A stretch of 64,000 nt of DNA from Tolypocladium sp. Sup5 PDA-1 (Eukaryota > Ascomycota > Sordariomycetes > Hypocreales > Ophiocordycipitaceae): positions 1 through 64,000 of the forward strand of contig JPHH03000061.1 of assembly GCA_000750105.3 (NCBI GenBank). Reading direction: 5' to 3'. The translations under genes and the position numbers were made by a program. Positions 32,223 to 43,654 of the stretch are shown piece after piece; position 1 is the first letter of the stretch, and the number at the start of each line of letters is the position of its first letter. The notes beneath the pieces were generated by a model. That model was not told where the DNA came from and ran no database searches. It worked only from the letters and a program-made list of their open reading frames with translations.

Positions 32223-33506
32223 GGTGATGGAAGTAGGTGACGCTGGTCGGGGAACAGGACTCGATGTGTTGTCACGGAGATGTTGTAAAGGCAGGAGGTG
32301 TGAGAGGCTTTGCCGTGATACTTATTCCTCGTACGGTGGTGGAATCATGATCTGCGCCCTTTGCATGACTGAAGCATGGATGCAACCTCGACATGCATCT
32401 CCGCGGCCGAAACCGAAACGTTTCGTAGATCTGCCGCCCGATCTCAACTCCAAGTATCAAGGCTTGTCGTTGGATTTGTTTCGGGTCCTCGACCAAGCTC
32501 TGCAGCCAATAGGGGCCTGTTTATTGTGCGTACGTGTAGTCCGTAGCATCGTCCTCTTGGGGAGAAGCCATCGGCCCTGATACATAGGGTCGGTTGCATG
32601 GAGGCCGCGGACAACCGGATGGGATCCCCGCGTACACGTTTACCACAAGGATGCTGTTTGTACGACGCACCGCATCTGATGATTCCAAACGGGCCGCATG
32701 GGTGGTGGGTCTGGCAAGGGCGTGCTCAACCACCGCTTCACATGTTATTTGTAATGAATTGCCCGGCAGATGGCCAGCGGGCTCGGAGAGCTGAGAGTTG
32801 TCGCTTGGCTTGAATGACTCAAGCCTTCGAGTAGTTGACTGCGAGCTGCTCCAAGGTCCGGGGCCGGCTCCGGAGCGGGCCAGGGTGTCGGTGACTGACG
32901 TGGACAGTGACCGGCCAAGCCTTGCATCAATGCGATGATCCATATGTTGCGGTGTATAGAGTCGTACCTATGCCTCGGCGCTTGAATAGGCGAGCCAGCA
33001 TAGTGGCCAATTGAGGCATCAGAGCCGCTGTAGGCGATGGAAGTGAAAAGTGTGAGAGTATCTTGGACGACCCTGCGGCTTACTGACAAGGTTGGTGCAG
33101 TGATGAAGATACCTTAACTTAGAGTTGACCTGGATGGTGGAACCCCACAGTGTCACAGCGTACCGACGACGCACCTCAGCCCACTGGAAGCCCTGAAGCT
33201 TGCTGGGGCTCCAGTAATTTAGCCGAATCGGGAAGAAACCTTGGCAGACTGCCGTCATCGTCAACCACCTTCTCCAAAAACTCTCATCCAAGCAAGCTTG
33301 GCTCCAGCAACCTGCACGGATCCCGTCCATTCCCCGACTTCCATCGCGACGACTCCATTCTCTTCGGATGGCACGCGCGCGCCGCCTCGACCGATAACCT
33401 GTGGCGACGCAGCTTGCACTCGCAGTACCCATTCGTACCTACGTCGTACGGACGGACTACAGAGCCGAAAATCGCTGTCATCGGCAGACGACAGGCACCA
33501 GACGAC
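32223..33506. promoter_or_regulatory. Divergent promoter region PaiB-like / RMD1-like
   Basis: About 1.3 kb between divergent starts. The RMD1-like frame is open upstream of 33507 to 33150, but that part has no conserved sequence. TAGTCCGTA near 32533 and CGTACGGACGGACTA near 33448 belong to the scattered motif family. No other gene seen. Confidence 0.5.
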
Positions 33507-35229
33507 ATGGAGCCCAGGAGCACCAACGAGAACACGCCCCTGCTGCCCACGGCCGCCTCCGCGTCGGCAGACAACCGGTCCCGGCATCCGCGGACCGTCA
33601 CCTTCAGCGCCGACCCCGTGACGAGGACCTTCGAGCCCGAGGGGCATCTCGTCCACTCCAGCCGAGCCCAACATGCGCACGCCGGTCAAGCCGCGGCCAG
33701 CACCGGCAGTACAGCGGGCCCCCCTGTGTTCGCAGTCCTGAACAACAAGCTCCGGAGACGCAACAGCCACGGCGCCGTCCCAACCGTGCTGCAGGCACCC
33801 GTGGGCGCCAAGATTGGGCCCCAGAGAAGCACCAAGAAGACGGAGAAGCTCAAGCTGCTCCCCAACCCGGACATTGAGGATGGAGAGGACGAGGAGAGCG
33901 GCCGTGATGTCTACTCGCAGTACACCCGCATCAAGGACCCGACGGCGAGACGAGATGCCGCGCGGCTGGGCAAAGGCGACCGTGATCGCCTCCCACGCGT
34001 CACGGCCTACTGCACCGCGAATCGATACGAGATGGAGGGCCTCGTCCGCTTCCTCAAGGGCCGGGGAAAGACTCGGGGCGCCAACCCCAAGCTCATCGAC
34101 GAGTGCATATACTCCCCCTATGCCTACAGCAAACCCGCGGGCAAGGGCCACGACGATCCGGTCCGAAACTACGAGCGACGCCATTCCACCGGCGGCGAGA
34201 CAATCGACGACGAGTCGCGCCTGCAGGGTGTTCGTGCTGGCCTGCACGACTCATCCAGACACGACTCTGGATATGGAGACGAATTCTCGGTGGACGATGG
34301 CCACCAAGATGCCGACGTTGGCCAGCTGAACAGCGAGCAGTTGCTGGGACCGAGCGTGACCGAGGACGTGCCCGTCTCCGCGAGCATCCCGGACTTTGAT
34401 ATCCAGGTACACACACCAGAGGTATTCCTCTTCGACTACGGCGTGGTGGTGATATGGGGCATGTCAGAGTCCCAGGAGGCCAAGTTCCTCAAGGACATTG
34501 CCAAGTTCGAAGTCGAGAAGCTGGCCCCCGACGACGTGGAGACGGAGCACTTTAACTTTTACTACACACGCGAGTACCAGGCGCGGATATACAACGACTT
34601 TATCACGCTGAGAGATAAGAACAACTACATGACAAAGTTGGCTATATCCCACGCGCTGGCCCAGAGTGTCAAGGTTCATCTTCCTACGTAGGACCAACCC
34701 CTGATGTCATCATACTGACTAGCGATGGACAGACGTCGCTGTTTGAGGAACTGATCGCTTCGACCATCGACACCTGCAAGGACATTCCCACGCAGATTGC
34801 ACTGACCGGCAAAATCGCCCTGAGCCGGTCCCAGATCAACATGCAGATTGGCGAGCTCTTCATCCTCCGCATCAACATTCACCTCAACGGCTCCGTCCTC
34901 GACACCCCCGAGCTGTTCTGGGTCGAGCCCCAGCTAGAGCCCGTGTACCAGGCCGTTAGGAGCTATCTCGAGATGGACCAGCGCGTGGGGCTCCTCACGG
35001 AGCGGCTAGACGTCATTGCCGACCTGCTGGCCGTGCTCAAGGACCAGCTGAGCCACGGCCATGGCGAGAAGCTCGAGTGGATTGGTGCGTTTCATCCGTT
35101 CTTACCCCCAACTATGCATGCCGTGGACTTGAGCTGACTGTTCCACGTGTAGTTATCGTGCTTATTGCAATGGAGATTGTGGTTGCGGCTGTGAACATCG
35201 TGGTGGATATTTATGCGGGCGAAGCCTAA
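33507..35229 (+). CDS. rmd1: RMD1/DUF155-family membrane protein
   Basis: Three exons, 33507-34673, 34733-35084 and 35153-35229, join in phase to 531 aa. The N-terminal ~165 residues are low-complexity and polar. The DUF155 domain begins near RVTAYCTANRYEMEGLVRFL and includes VFLFDYGVVVIWGM, then LAISHALAQSVKTSLFEE, then LDTPELFWVEPQLEPVYQAV and VGLLTERLDVIADLLAVL. The last exon codes one C-terminal membrane helix (VIVLIAMEIVVAAVNIVVDI). Budding-yeast relatives RMD1 and RMD8 are needed for meiotic nuclear division or sporulation, and the animal relative RMND1 acts in mitochondrial translation; which role applies here is open. The first donor (GTTCAT) is atypical. The Met at 33507 was taken as start because conserved composition begins there. 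Confidence 0.88.
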
Positions 35230-35683
35230 CCGCGTTCTGGGCGACATGAAGATGGTGTTGCCTTATATGGCTGGATATCCAGACCCGAATCTGTTGCGGA
35301 CTCCCGCGGGCGTTGGCTTGTTTGCTTTGGTCTCCTGGCGTTTTGGCGTGGTCACCTTGTAACATCACACAGCACCCATCGATTACACACACACACACGC
35401 GGAGCACCGGTTGATGAGCGGTACGCCACGTATCACGGTACAAACACGGGCTTTCGCTTTCTAGCAAACTTCCTTCCGTCGGTCACAGGACGGCGGGTTA
35501 CGGCGCCGGGATCAGGCCACAAGCATTTAGTACATTTATTTTGCTATTATAGGGCGGACATACAGGTTACCTTGTACAGGTAATCATGGGTTAGATATAC
35601 GGGCTCCAAGGCAACACATTGGACATATCACTGCGGTGGGTGTAGATGTCACCTCTCTTTTGCTACCTAGGTGGCATTGCAGT
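35230..35683. other. Intergenic region between RMD1-like gene and ankyrin remnant
   Basis: About 450 bp, partly A/T-rich, with a (CA)n-type run near 35387-35398. No gene seen. Confidence 0.5.
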
Positions 35684-36173
35684 TCATGCATACTGACCGC
35701 AAAACCTTTCGCAGTAGTGTACTTCCAAACGATGCGACTCATCACGATACTGAGCTCCATCATCCTTGCAAACAGCGCATATGTGGAAATGGCCGCCATC
35801 GCACACCGTGCATATACCACACTCTGTCGCCTGTAGAATAGCTCGGGTGCATACACTGCACCAAGAGTCTTTTGCGTAAGGAGGGAATGCGGGTTTCCTC
35901 GAGACATGGGTAGTCAAGTCATCTGGCTGGATTTGCGCGCCTGTCTTCTGGGCGTAGTCGAGTACGACGTTAATGACGCGGCTGTAGTTGCTTCTGACGG
36001 ACCAAAAGAGCAGGGTGCGACCGAGTATATCCTTGTGGTCCAACGATATTGGCGTCGACTCCCTTGTCCAGAAGCAGACGCACAATTTCAGCGTGGCTCA
36101 TGGACACGGCCCGAGTCAACAATGCTGTGGATGGCAAGCGGCGGGGGATGACGGAGGGGGTCCAGGGTAGCAA
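35684..36173 (-). pseudogene. Frameshifted ankyrin-repeat / zinc-finger protein remnant
   Basis: Two overlapping minus-strand frames each hold half of one protein. The upstream half (36173 to about 36040) reads STALLTRAVSMSHAEIVRLL then LDKGVDAN, an ankyrin repeat. The downstream half, in another frame, continues SLDHKDILGRTLLFWSVRSN then YSRVINVVLDYAQK, the next repeat. A one-base indel near 36040 explains the break and no intron could fit. The second frame ends with a Cys/His cluster (CSVC, then CTVCDGGHFHICAVC, then DESHRLEV) like the ZZ-type finger that often follows ankyrin repeats in fungal NLR/heterokaryon-incompatibility-type proteins. The N-terminal part of any parent gene is missing or unrecognisable further right. 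Converges on the RMD1-like gene. Confidence 0.65.
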
Positions 36174-37350
36174 TAGTTGGCGCCAAAAGTGATGTTGATA
36201 AACATATATACCTACCTATTCCAATGAGCTTGGTGACATGGAGGGTTATCCTTTTGGCAGTTACTGGTCGCGGGTAGCGGTGGCTCACCTACTCGATGTA
36301 GAAAGATCCTCAGAGAGCCGACCAATTCGGCAGCCATAGCCACACTGGGACACTGGGGATGCGCCAGGTCTAATTGTAGAAAGTGGATATCGAGAACACA
36401 ATGCCTAGCATCGGCGTGAGATGCTTGATTATGCACGTACGAGTACTTGTACTGACACTTCCCCATATGCTTATGATGATGGTGGCCCTGACGTAGTTAC
36501 CGATGAGGGCGTGACCAAATTTCAGTTTGTAAGCACTTGTTAGCCACCGCTATGCGTAGTAAACTCTCACGGCTCGACAATGCCTGTCGAGAAGGTGCTC
36601 CAGATGCGAGCTGAGACTTTGGAACAGGCCGTACGCACTTTAGCCTGGTGGCCGGTTGTCCGCTCATCCAATAGCTGCGGTGATGGCAACGAGAGCGAGA
36701 GGTCGTGGGCCAGATGGCGTGCCCAGGCGAATAGCGGTCCGAAGCCGCTGTTATATGATTTCTCATCTACCTCTCCTTGGTGATGGAGTGATGGCTGATG
36801 CGAGATGAATGTTACCTCGCTCCGGAAATATAAGTGTCGATGATTAGTCGTGTGTAAGTCACCAGCTGGACATGAGGCGCATGCTACCACTCTCCACGCC
36901 CTCAACAAAGAATTGCTGTATCTTAGGGTTAATAGAGGAAAATCTCCGGGACTCATTTCACAGCAAGGGATTTCATGGATCTTACAGCATTCATCTGCTC
37001 AGTCTGGACCCTGAGTGCAGGAACACCTGGAATAGTAAGCCAACGTTGCCAATTTCACTGCTTGATGGCAACCATGCCTAATATCGTCTACATAACCCGT
37101 ACTCTTTTCTCAATTTCACTAGTTATTGACCATCTCATATCATGTATTTTGTTGGCAGGTATCTGGAGATGTTGCTCAACGGAAGCCTCACTTTAGGCCA
37201 AGGCCGGGTGTAATTGCGCTGTGTTGAACAACTTCAACGCAACCGCAAAGTCCAGCCTTGATTCCGCAGTACATTAGCTCGCATCAAACGAAACATCGCG
37301 TCTGTTATAAGAGCGTACAATGGGCATGTACATGCAGAGCCCTACCGCAG
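36174..37350. other. A/T-richer decayed stretch
   Basis: About 1.2 kb flanked by two broken genes and lower in GC than the flanking housekeeping blocks. Short minus-strand frames here (for example around 36560-36950) have no clear family motif; they could be further decayed parts of the ankyrin protein. Nothing firm. Confidence 0.4.
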
Positions 37351-37718
37351 ATGCACACTGAAAGGCGAGGGGAAGAAGACTACGCGCTGCAGCGTCATCT
37401 TAGAAACCACATCCTCGAGGATTTTGAGCCGGAGTTCCACGTGACTTGGAACGAGAATGAGTCCCTGCCTGGGCACACGGATGCGGAATTCCAAGAGCAG
37501 ATGAGGATGAAACCGGGCGGCCGAAGGAGAAGCTGGGGCCGATCGCCCTGTCGCATGAGCGGACCAACTGGTACCAGCGGTACCGCGAAATTGTTGCGAA
37601 TTGGAAAGACTTGAAGGGGCTGCAGAACCGCGAGAGGACCTGGGCCGATGTGTTCGATATTGCCGAGAGGATCGAGGAGGAATCAGAGGATGGAGATGTT
37701 GAGATGGCTGAGGCTTGA
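37351..37718 (+). pseudogene. Frameshifted hypothetical gene
   Basis: From the Met at 37351 one frame reads protein-like sequence (EEDYALQRHLRNHILEDFEP, then EFHVTWNENESLPGHTDAEF). At about 37515 the protein-like reading jumps to the next frame, 37518-37718, with RPKEKLGPIALSHERTNWYQ, then RYREIVANWKDLKGLQNRER, then TWADVFDIAERIEEES, and a stop. No GT…AG pair can bridge the two, so a one-base indel in a GGGCGGCC run is the simplest reading. The composition of both halves (charged, Trp-containing, typical codon use) suggests a once-real gene. I do not recognise the family. It could also be a sequencing error in a live gene. Confidence 0.5.
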
Positions 37719-37869
37719 TGAGGGCTTGTGTCGCCAGGTACTGCTCAATTCAGTCGCGCGTCTTTTACATCTGTATTGCCCACCCATGAGTTCGAGACTC
37801 ACACCAAGCTGGTAGATTATGGATCCATTGCGCGAACAGCCCGTTACCAATTCATCGTCGCACGTAAGT

Positions 37870-39408
37870 CTAATTCTGTAGCATCTTGACTTCCATCTTG
37901 AATCCAGCAGTGCTGGCACGGTCAACGAGGCCCTGCCCGAGACATGCCGGCGTGTAGACTCCTCCATCCAGCCCAACATCGTCCTCAAGAATTGTCAGAG
38001 CACCCTGTGCAAGAAAAACTGCGGTCACTGAAGAACATGTCAGATTCAACTCCCATCGAATTGCGTATCCAAGTGGGCCAACTCACGGTAGTACATGCTG
38101 CCGTGGAACCAGGCTCGGCAGTACGCCTGTTTCCCCGAGGGTGTCGCCGTGTCAGGGGTCGCGACGCCGCGGTACTCGACTTCCTCCTTTGCCAAGTCCT
38201 CCCTGCTTGTACCCTGCCCCGGCTGGTAGACGAACCGCTTGACAAGGGTTCTCACAGGCGGGAAGAAGCCGAGCAGGAGGGTGCCCAGAATGAGCCCCCA
38301 GTGGACAAAGATGCCGTGCAGCCAGTTCCTGGGCTTGTAGTACTCGGCCCAGTTGAACTTGGGTCCATAGAACTGGTCCTTTCGGCTCGGGATCGTGGAC
38401 AAAAGACCCCACGAGCGCTCAATCGTTGGAGCATCAGTCCTTCCAGCGATTGATGTGGTCAACGTGCCCAGGTTGGGAACGTGGCGAACACCGAGCCACC
38501 TCTGCAGGAGGCCGTTGCTGGGACGGGCCTTCTCTGGGTGAGGAATGGGCGACGACGCGTACGGCTTGCTGGATGCCCGCAAATCCTCGAGGCTGAAGTG
38601 ATCGAAGATGCCCAGAACGGTGGCGAGAGTGCCACCAGACGGCGCAGAGCTGGGCGCCTGTCAGCCACCTCCAACTTATCCGAATCAGACAAGTACGCGA
38701 ATTACTTACCTCAGCTTGTGGAGGGATACGACGACGTCCCTGGTGGGCGCATCCAGTTTGTTGCGGATGAAGCGAGCCATGGCCCATGTGCACAGATCCG
38801 GAGGAGCGGACTCGACGCCAATCTGAGGAAACATGATGGCTCCGGTGTCTTGGGCCGTCTGTTCATATTTTTTTATCATGCGAGCAACCCAGGGGGTCTC
38901 GCCAGTGCAGTCGAGGTAGTGGGTGCCCGACTCGGCGCAGGCCTTGAAGACGCGCTCGCCGTACATGCAGTAGGGGCCGACGGTGGTGATGACGACAAAT
39001 GTCTTTTTGGCAAGGGCATGCAATTGGCCATCGTCGTTGACATCTGCAATCTCAATGCCTGGGGAAAGTCAATTGGCTGCTCGGGCTGGCGGAGAGGCAA
39101 TCCCCATGGGGACGCCCGCTCTTTGAAGTCATTTTCGTGTGACTTACTCGGTTGCGACCTGTCCGGATTCAACCCTTTGCACTCATCAATGACCGCCTGG
39201 AGCTTCGACTCTGAGCGGCCGGCAACAGCCCATTTCAAATTTGTTGGGAGATGCGTGGCGACGTGTTCCGCGACGAACTGGCCCGTGTAGCCTGAAGGCG
39301 GGTTCCATGATGAGCATTGGCTTCATGCGTCCAAGAGCACAGAGGGGGCTTACCGGTGGCGCCGAGGACGACCAGGTCATACTGACGGCCGTGCTGCTTG
39401 AGAGGCAT
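37870..39408 (-). CDS. Saccharopine-dehydrogenase-like oxidoreductase (SCCPDH family)
   Basis: Five exons, 39354-39408, 39148-39291, 38710-39058, 38087-38649 and 37870-38018, join in phase to 419 aa, the usual size for this family. The N-terminus has the dinucleotide-binding Rossmann motif GATGYTG (residues 16-22) and a second strand WAVAGRSESKL. Next come VITTVGPYCMYGERVFKACA, HYLDCTGETPWV and SAPSGGTLATV. A hydrophobic segment (WLHGIFVHWGLILGTLLLGF) near residue 310 suggests membrane or lipid-droplet association, as in animal SCCPDH. The close is GGVYTPACLGQGLVDR. It is not the lysine-pathway saccharopine dehydrogenase itself; the bacterial relatives include trans-acting enoyl reductases of lipid synthesis. 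Substrate unknown. Divergent from rpl43. Confidence 0.9.
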
Positions 39409-40163
39409 GATGAGCTGCAGCGGCGACGGAATGAAGCTCGATGCGATGGATTGATGTATGGGGAGGGTTTAAGCTTCTCAGGAGGAACCGCGAGCTACGG
39501 ATGCCTACGGACTATACATGTGCATCGTACGTGCACACTCTACTTCGTACGGCGCCCCTTTAAGCTAACACCAAGGTGTCAACCACCAGGCAACGTCAAA
39601 CGTGCGCGTCCTTCTGCTCGAGAGTCCCCGACTTGGCGGATGAAACCAAGCCGCTTTGCGCCTTGATGGCGAGCCTGTTGCTACCAATTGCTGTGGCTGC
39701 CGAGGCGCCGCGGTCGACGGTTGTCATTCCTGGTTGCCATCGCCGTGATTCGCCCATGGCCGCCTGGAGGCGATGCGAGCTGGCATCGAGAATCGCGCGC
39801 TAATCCGGACCCATGCAGCTCGGTGGCCCGCACGGAAGGATTCAAGGCGCCTTGAGCCGACCAAGCCGACCCAACCTCGAGAGACGCGGCGGCGGACTGG
39901 GGCCGTCCGTTCCCGTAGCCACGTGACACGGCTTAGTCATGTGATTCTGGCCCCTCGAAGTTTTGGACGACGGGTCTGTGGGACCTCTCTCGCTTGACCG
40001 CCCCAGCACTCACGTGCTTGCCCTAAGGAAAATCACAACCCCCAACTTTCGTGGCACATTTTCGGTGGAATCAGCCGCAACCGCAAAGTCGAGCACCTTC
40101 ACCCTCTGCTCGTCAACTGTCGTCCTCCTCCCCAACGACAACCTCCCACACACATCAGTCAAG
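39409..40163. promoter_or_regulatory. Divergent promoter region oxidoreductase / rpl43
   Basis: About 750 bp between divergent starts, with CCTACGGACTATAC near 39507 and CTACTTCGTACGG near 39541. The stretch just before the rpl43 ATG is C/T- and CA-rich. No coding frame supported. Confidence 0.5.
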
Positions 40164-40835
40164 ATGACCAAGCGCACGAAGAAGGTCGGCGTGACGTACG
40201 TATCTCGTTTCCCCCGTGGTTCAAAGTTGTGCAGCAATGCTAACGTCATCGACAGCGGCAAGTACGGTACTCGGTAAGTCGTCGAAATCTCGTCAATCCA
40301 CCACAGCACGCACCGCATACGACTCTCGATCTCTCGAAGCGACCGCGAGCACGTTTCTACGTTTTGAAAGAGGAGGATGTCAAGGGGAACCTATGTCCGG
40401 ACAACTTTTTGGGCTGTCGGCACTTACGTGACGCCGGAAACACTTGACCGCCGCGAATCGCCAGAGCCCTCGAGAGAACCGATGCGATGCAGGGGCCTGA
40501 GAGAAGCACGGCACTAACACGCTTTCATACAGCTACGGTGCTTCCCTGCGTAAGCAGGTCAAGAAGATGGAAATCACCCAGCACGCCAAGTACGTCTGCA
40601 CGTTCTGCGGCAAGACCACCGTCCGCCGCCACTCCACCGGCATCTGGAACTGCAAGTCCTGCAAGCGCACCATCGCCGGCGGTGCCTATGTTGTTGCGTA
40701 CGTCCGCCCCTGTCCCACGCCCTCGACGAGAGGAAGGCGAGTGCGCCCGGGAAGGCTAACCATTTCGATAGCACCCCTGCTGCCGCCGCCATGCGATCGA
40801 CTCTGCGACGATTGAGGGAGATTGCTGAGGTTTAA
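40164..40835 (+). CDS. rpl43: 60S ribosomal protein L43 (eL43, L37a family)
   Basis: Four exons, 40164-40195, 40256-40273, 40533-40697 and 40772-40835, join in phase to exactly 92 aa, the yeast L43 length. The start MTKRTKKVGVTGKYGTRYGA is diagnostic, and the zinc ribbon reads CTFC then CKSC (residues about 39-60, around RRHSTGIWN). The end is AMRSTLRRLREIAEV. Exon 2 is a microexon of 18 bases coding most of GKYGTR. Such an intron-rich 5' end is normal for fungal ribosomal protein genes; intron 2 (40274-40532) is the longest at 259 nt. I looked there for a C/D-box snoRNA and found no convincing C/D pair. Confidence 0.97.
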
Positions 40836-43654
40836 GGAGACGCACGAGGATGGAGGAGGTTTCGGCTTTGCATTTCGGTCTGGTGTATGGGGAACATGGT
40901 TTGCGTGCCTGCACTACGAGTTGACGAAATGGACGTCGACATTCGAACTTTGGTCATATAGAGGCCGGTCGATTAGCAATGGAAAAAAGGCTGCATTGTC
41001 TCGGACTACTCCAATACATACGAGAACGAATCTCCGCTTCGTGGAACGATCGTGATGAGTCGAGTCGTCGCGGATTTGCCGAGTCGGTCCGCCGAGCAAA
41101 GCCTTGCGAATGACGACGGCATCAACGACATTGCGCGAGGCAGAAGCGTCGTCGAGGAACGTTGTCGGAGGCGACGTCGGATGACCCAAACCCGTTGGGG
41201 ATTTGCAGGCGGCAGTGAAGATTGCAAGGGCAGCGTCTAATGTTTTGTTCCTACGTGTGTTGTCATAACTGGTTTTGCTGCAACGGGAGTGCGTGCCGTC
41301 GCATTGATTGGAGACTCAGTCATGCAATATGAGCGTTGTGTATGGCCCTGGTTTATGAGGCTGCCTCCGTCGATCGGGCACGAGTTTCAGGAGTTACGTT
41401 GAGATACGTGGGCGTTTGCTGTCAGTCAGAGCGTGCTGACGCAGCGCACCCATGTGTTCGGTGACGATGGTACTCGTCTCTGGACGACGCACCGAGGCAG
41501 ACATGGTGGCTGATATCCGATCCAGGCACCACGGCTGGCGGAAGATGCCAGCAACGACAGGTCAGTGCCTGCGTCGCATCCCTATCCTCATTGCAACACA
41601 GGGGTCGGCGCATCTGCCCGGGGTCAGCATGACTTAGCCCAAAGCTACCCGCCCTTGCCCCATCGTGCGCGCATCGTGCGAGACATATCGCCGCGCGAAT
41701 GGCCCGTCACCGTCTCGTCCAATCGAGCGCCCAATGTGACTCACTAAACACGCGCACGCGGGCCGACGACTGCCTGAGGCGTTCTCGTCGGACTCAGACG
41801 GGGGGTTCCAGCGTGCGTCAGGGCAGGAGAGGGATTAGGTTCGTGCCTGGCAGCGACATCTTGGTGATTCACCAGCATGACATGGTAGATGCGCAGCCGT
41901 TGTCATGCAGAATGGCTGCAACAGTGGTCCATGTGCATGTGCATGGCCAGAAGGGTTGTCCGTCCAGGTTGTTACGTATTGCTTCTGCGTCGTGAGGTTG
42001 CGGCGGGCCCACCGATATCATCTATTGGCAGAAACGAGCTTCACAACTACGAAACATGGTTAGAAATCTGGCTACTTTATTCTCCCTAGTAGACGCAGAG
42101 TGTCCTGTTCGCTTGCTGCCTCCTCGATTCGGTAGGTCCCAGTGCACCGGCAGAATACAGTAGGTGGTGCATGACAGCGGTGGACGCTCTGTCTGCGTCC
42201 GGTTCCGTGGCCAGTCTCCCGCGTGGCCAAGGCCAGGCGGTGACGCCGACCCCTTCCAACAATTCTCCAAGGCAAACGACGAATAATGCTTCATCAGCTC
42301 CCCAATGGGCCTTGAGTTGGGTAGGTCGGTACGTAGCTGGAGAGGGGGGCTGGATGGCCTGGACTGGGCCGGTGTGCGTGCGTGCGTATGTGGTCACGCA
42401 TTCACGAACCAATACCAGAAACAGCATCATCGGAGGCAGCGAACGGCCACCACCACCACCACCACGTGAGCCTCGCAGCTAGCAGCTCGCAGTCGCTAGC
42501 CCAGCTGGCTGGCTGTTTTTGCCCCCTTGGGTTTCTTGTTCTGCTTGGGTTCTTCTTCATCCAGTGCTGCGAACCCAGCTGGCGGGTGTACTATCCGTCC
42601 GTCCTTTTATGCGTGTGCCTTTGGTCGTGCCTTTGGTCACGCACACACACACGCTGCCAGCTGCCGCCAGACGGACAGACAGACGCCTGCTGCATCTCTC
42701 TCCACAGCAACGAGAGGCATTATTCAGAACCGACTGCCATTCGCCATTTTCTGGTCGGCTTTTCCTCCCAGCATCACCCGCCTCAGGCTGCGAAGCGAGC
42801 GGCCTGCCCCCAACACAAGCTTTCTTCGCAGTGCGCCAAACTCCACGGCAGCTGCAGGTGTCCATCATAAACCTCGACGGGCCAAAACAGGAGCCCCCGT
42901 TGCCGCCTCGGCAAGCACTTGACTTCGTCACGTCTACCAGGTAAACTGACTCTCCTCTCGCGTCTTCAAAACAACAACAGGGCAGGCAGCTGGGCATCGC
43001 GAAAGGTGACGGAACTGCGATACTTTTGCCCGCGCACCACACTACACCCCACTACTACCTCGCTCCCTCTCTCCCCTCCTGTCTTCTTCCCCGTTTCTCT
43101 CTCGCCCCTTCACCACTACCACTCCCTCTCTCTTCACCTCAGCCCAACCCACTGCTGCTGTCGGGTGCGGTGCAAGACGTGGCGGCTTCAGCGCCATAGG
43201 ACGCTGATTGGCCCCGCCTGAGCCCCCCGAACAGCCTACGGCTAGGCTAATCGCCAAAACCCGCCCCTCTGGGCGTGCTGCCAGCTGCTGAACGCCTAGT
43301 GGTCCATCCACTGAGCTGCCGTCCATTTCTCCCTCCACTCTCCTCAATTCCTCCACTGGGCCGTCACTTTTTTCGTGCCAGCCGAACCTGGAACCTGACC
43401 AAACCCACCCACCTCACGCTTGTACCCGCCGCTGCCTCTGCCTCTGCCTCTGCCTCTGCTGCCGCGCTGTGCTGCGCTGCACTCTACGCCCCAGACCGAC
43501 CCATCCACTAATACATCGCCCTCCAGACCAGACCCGTCTTCAAATCCATCCGCCAAACGCCTCTGACGGCTCGTCGCGTCTCTCAGATCGATTTTCGAGC
43601 TGTCCTTTTACATGTTTCCATCATTCTGTATCCTGTTTTGTCCAAGCTGGCGCC
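40836..43654. other. 2.8-kb intergenic region with long C/T-rich leader
   Basis: No gene supported. The right half (about 42500-43654) is C/T-rich and holds a CAC run near 42449-42465 and a TGCCTC run at about 43432-43459; it is probably the promoter and leader of the RING-PHD gene. The left half shows nothing recognisable. Confidence 0.55.

Noticed and set aside
33150..33506. Longer N-terminus for the RMD1-like protein
   Set aside because: The frame is open but lacks conserved sequence and holds the intergenic CGTACGGAC word; the Met at 33507 begins normal composition.
36497..36956. Extra ankyrin-like frames on the minus strand right of the remnant
   Set aside because: Only short suggestive words (SLLRIAVAN); not enough to extend the pseudogene.
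40274..40532. Intronic C/D-box snoRNA in rpl43 intron 2
   Set aside because: A CTGA word is present but there is no RTGATGA partner or terminal stem in the right place.
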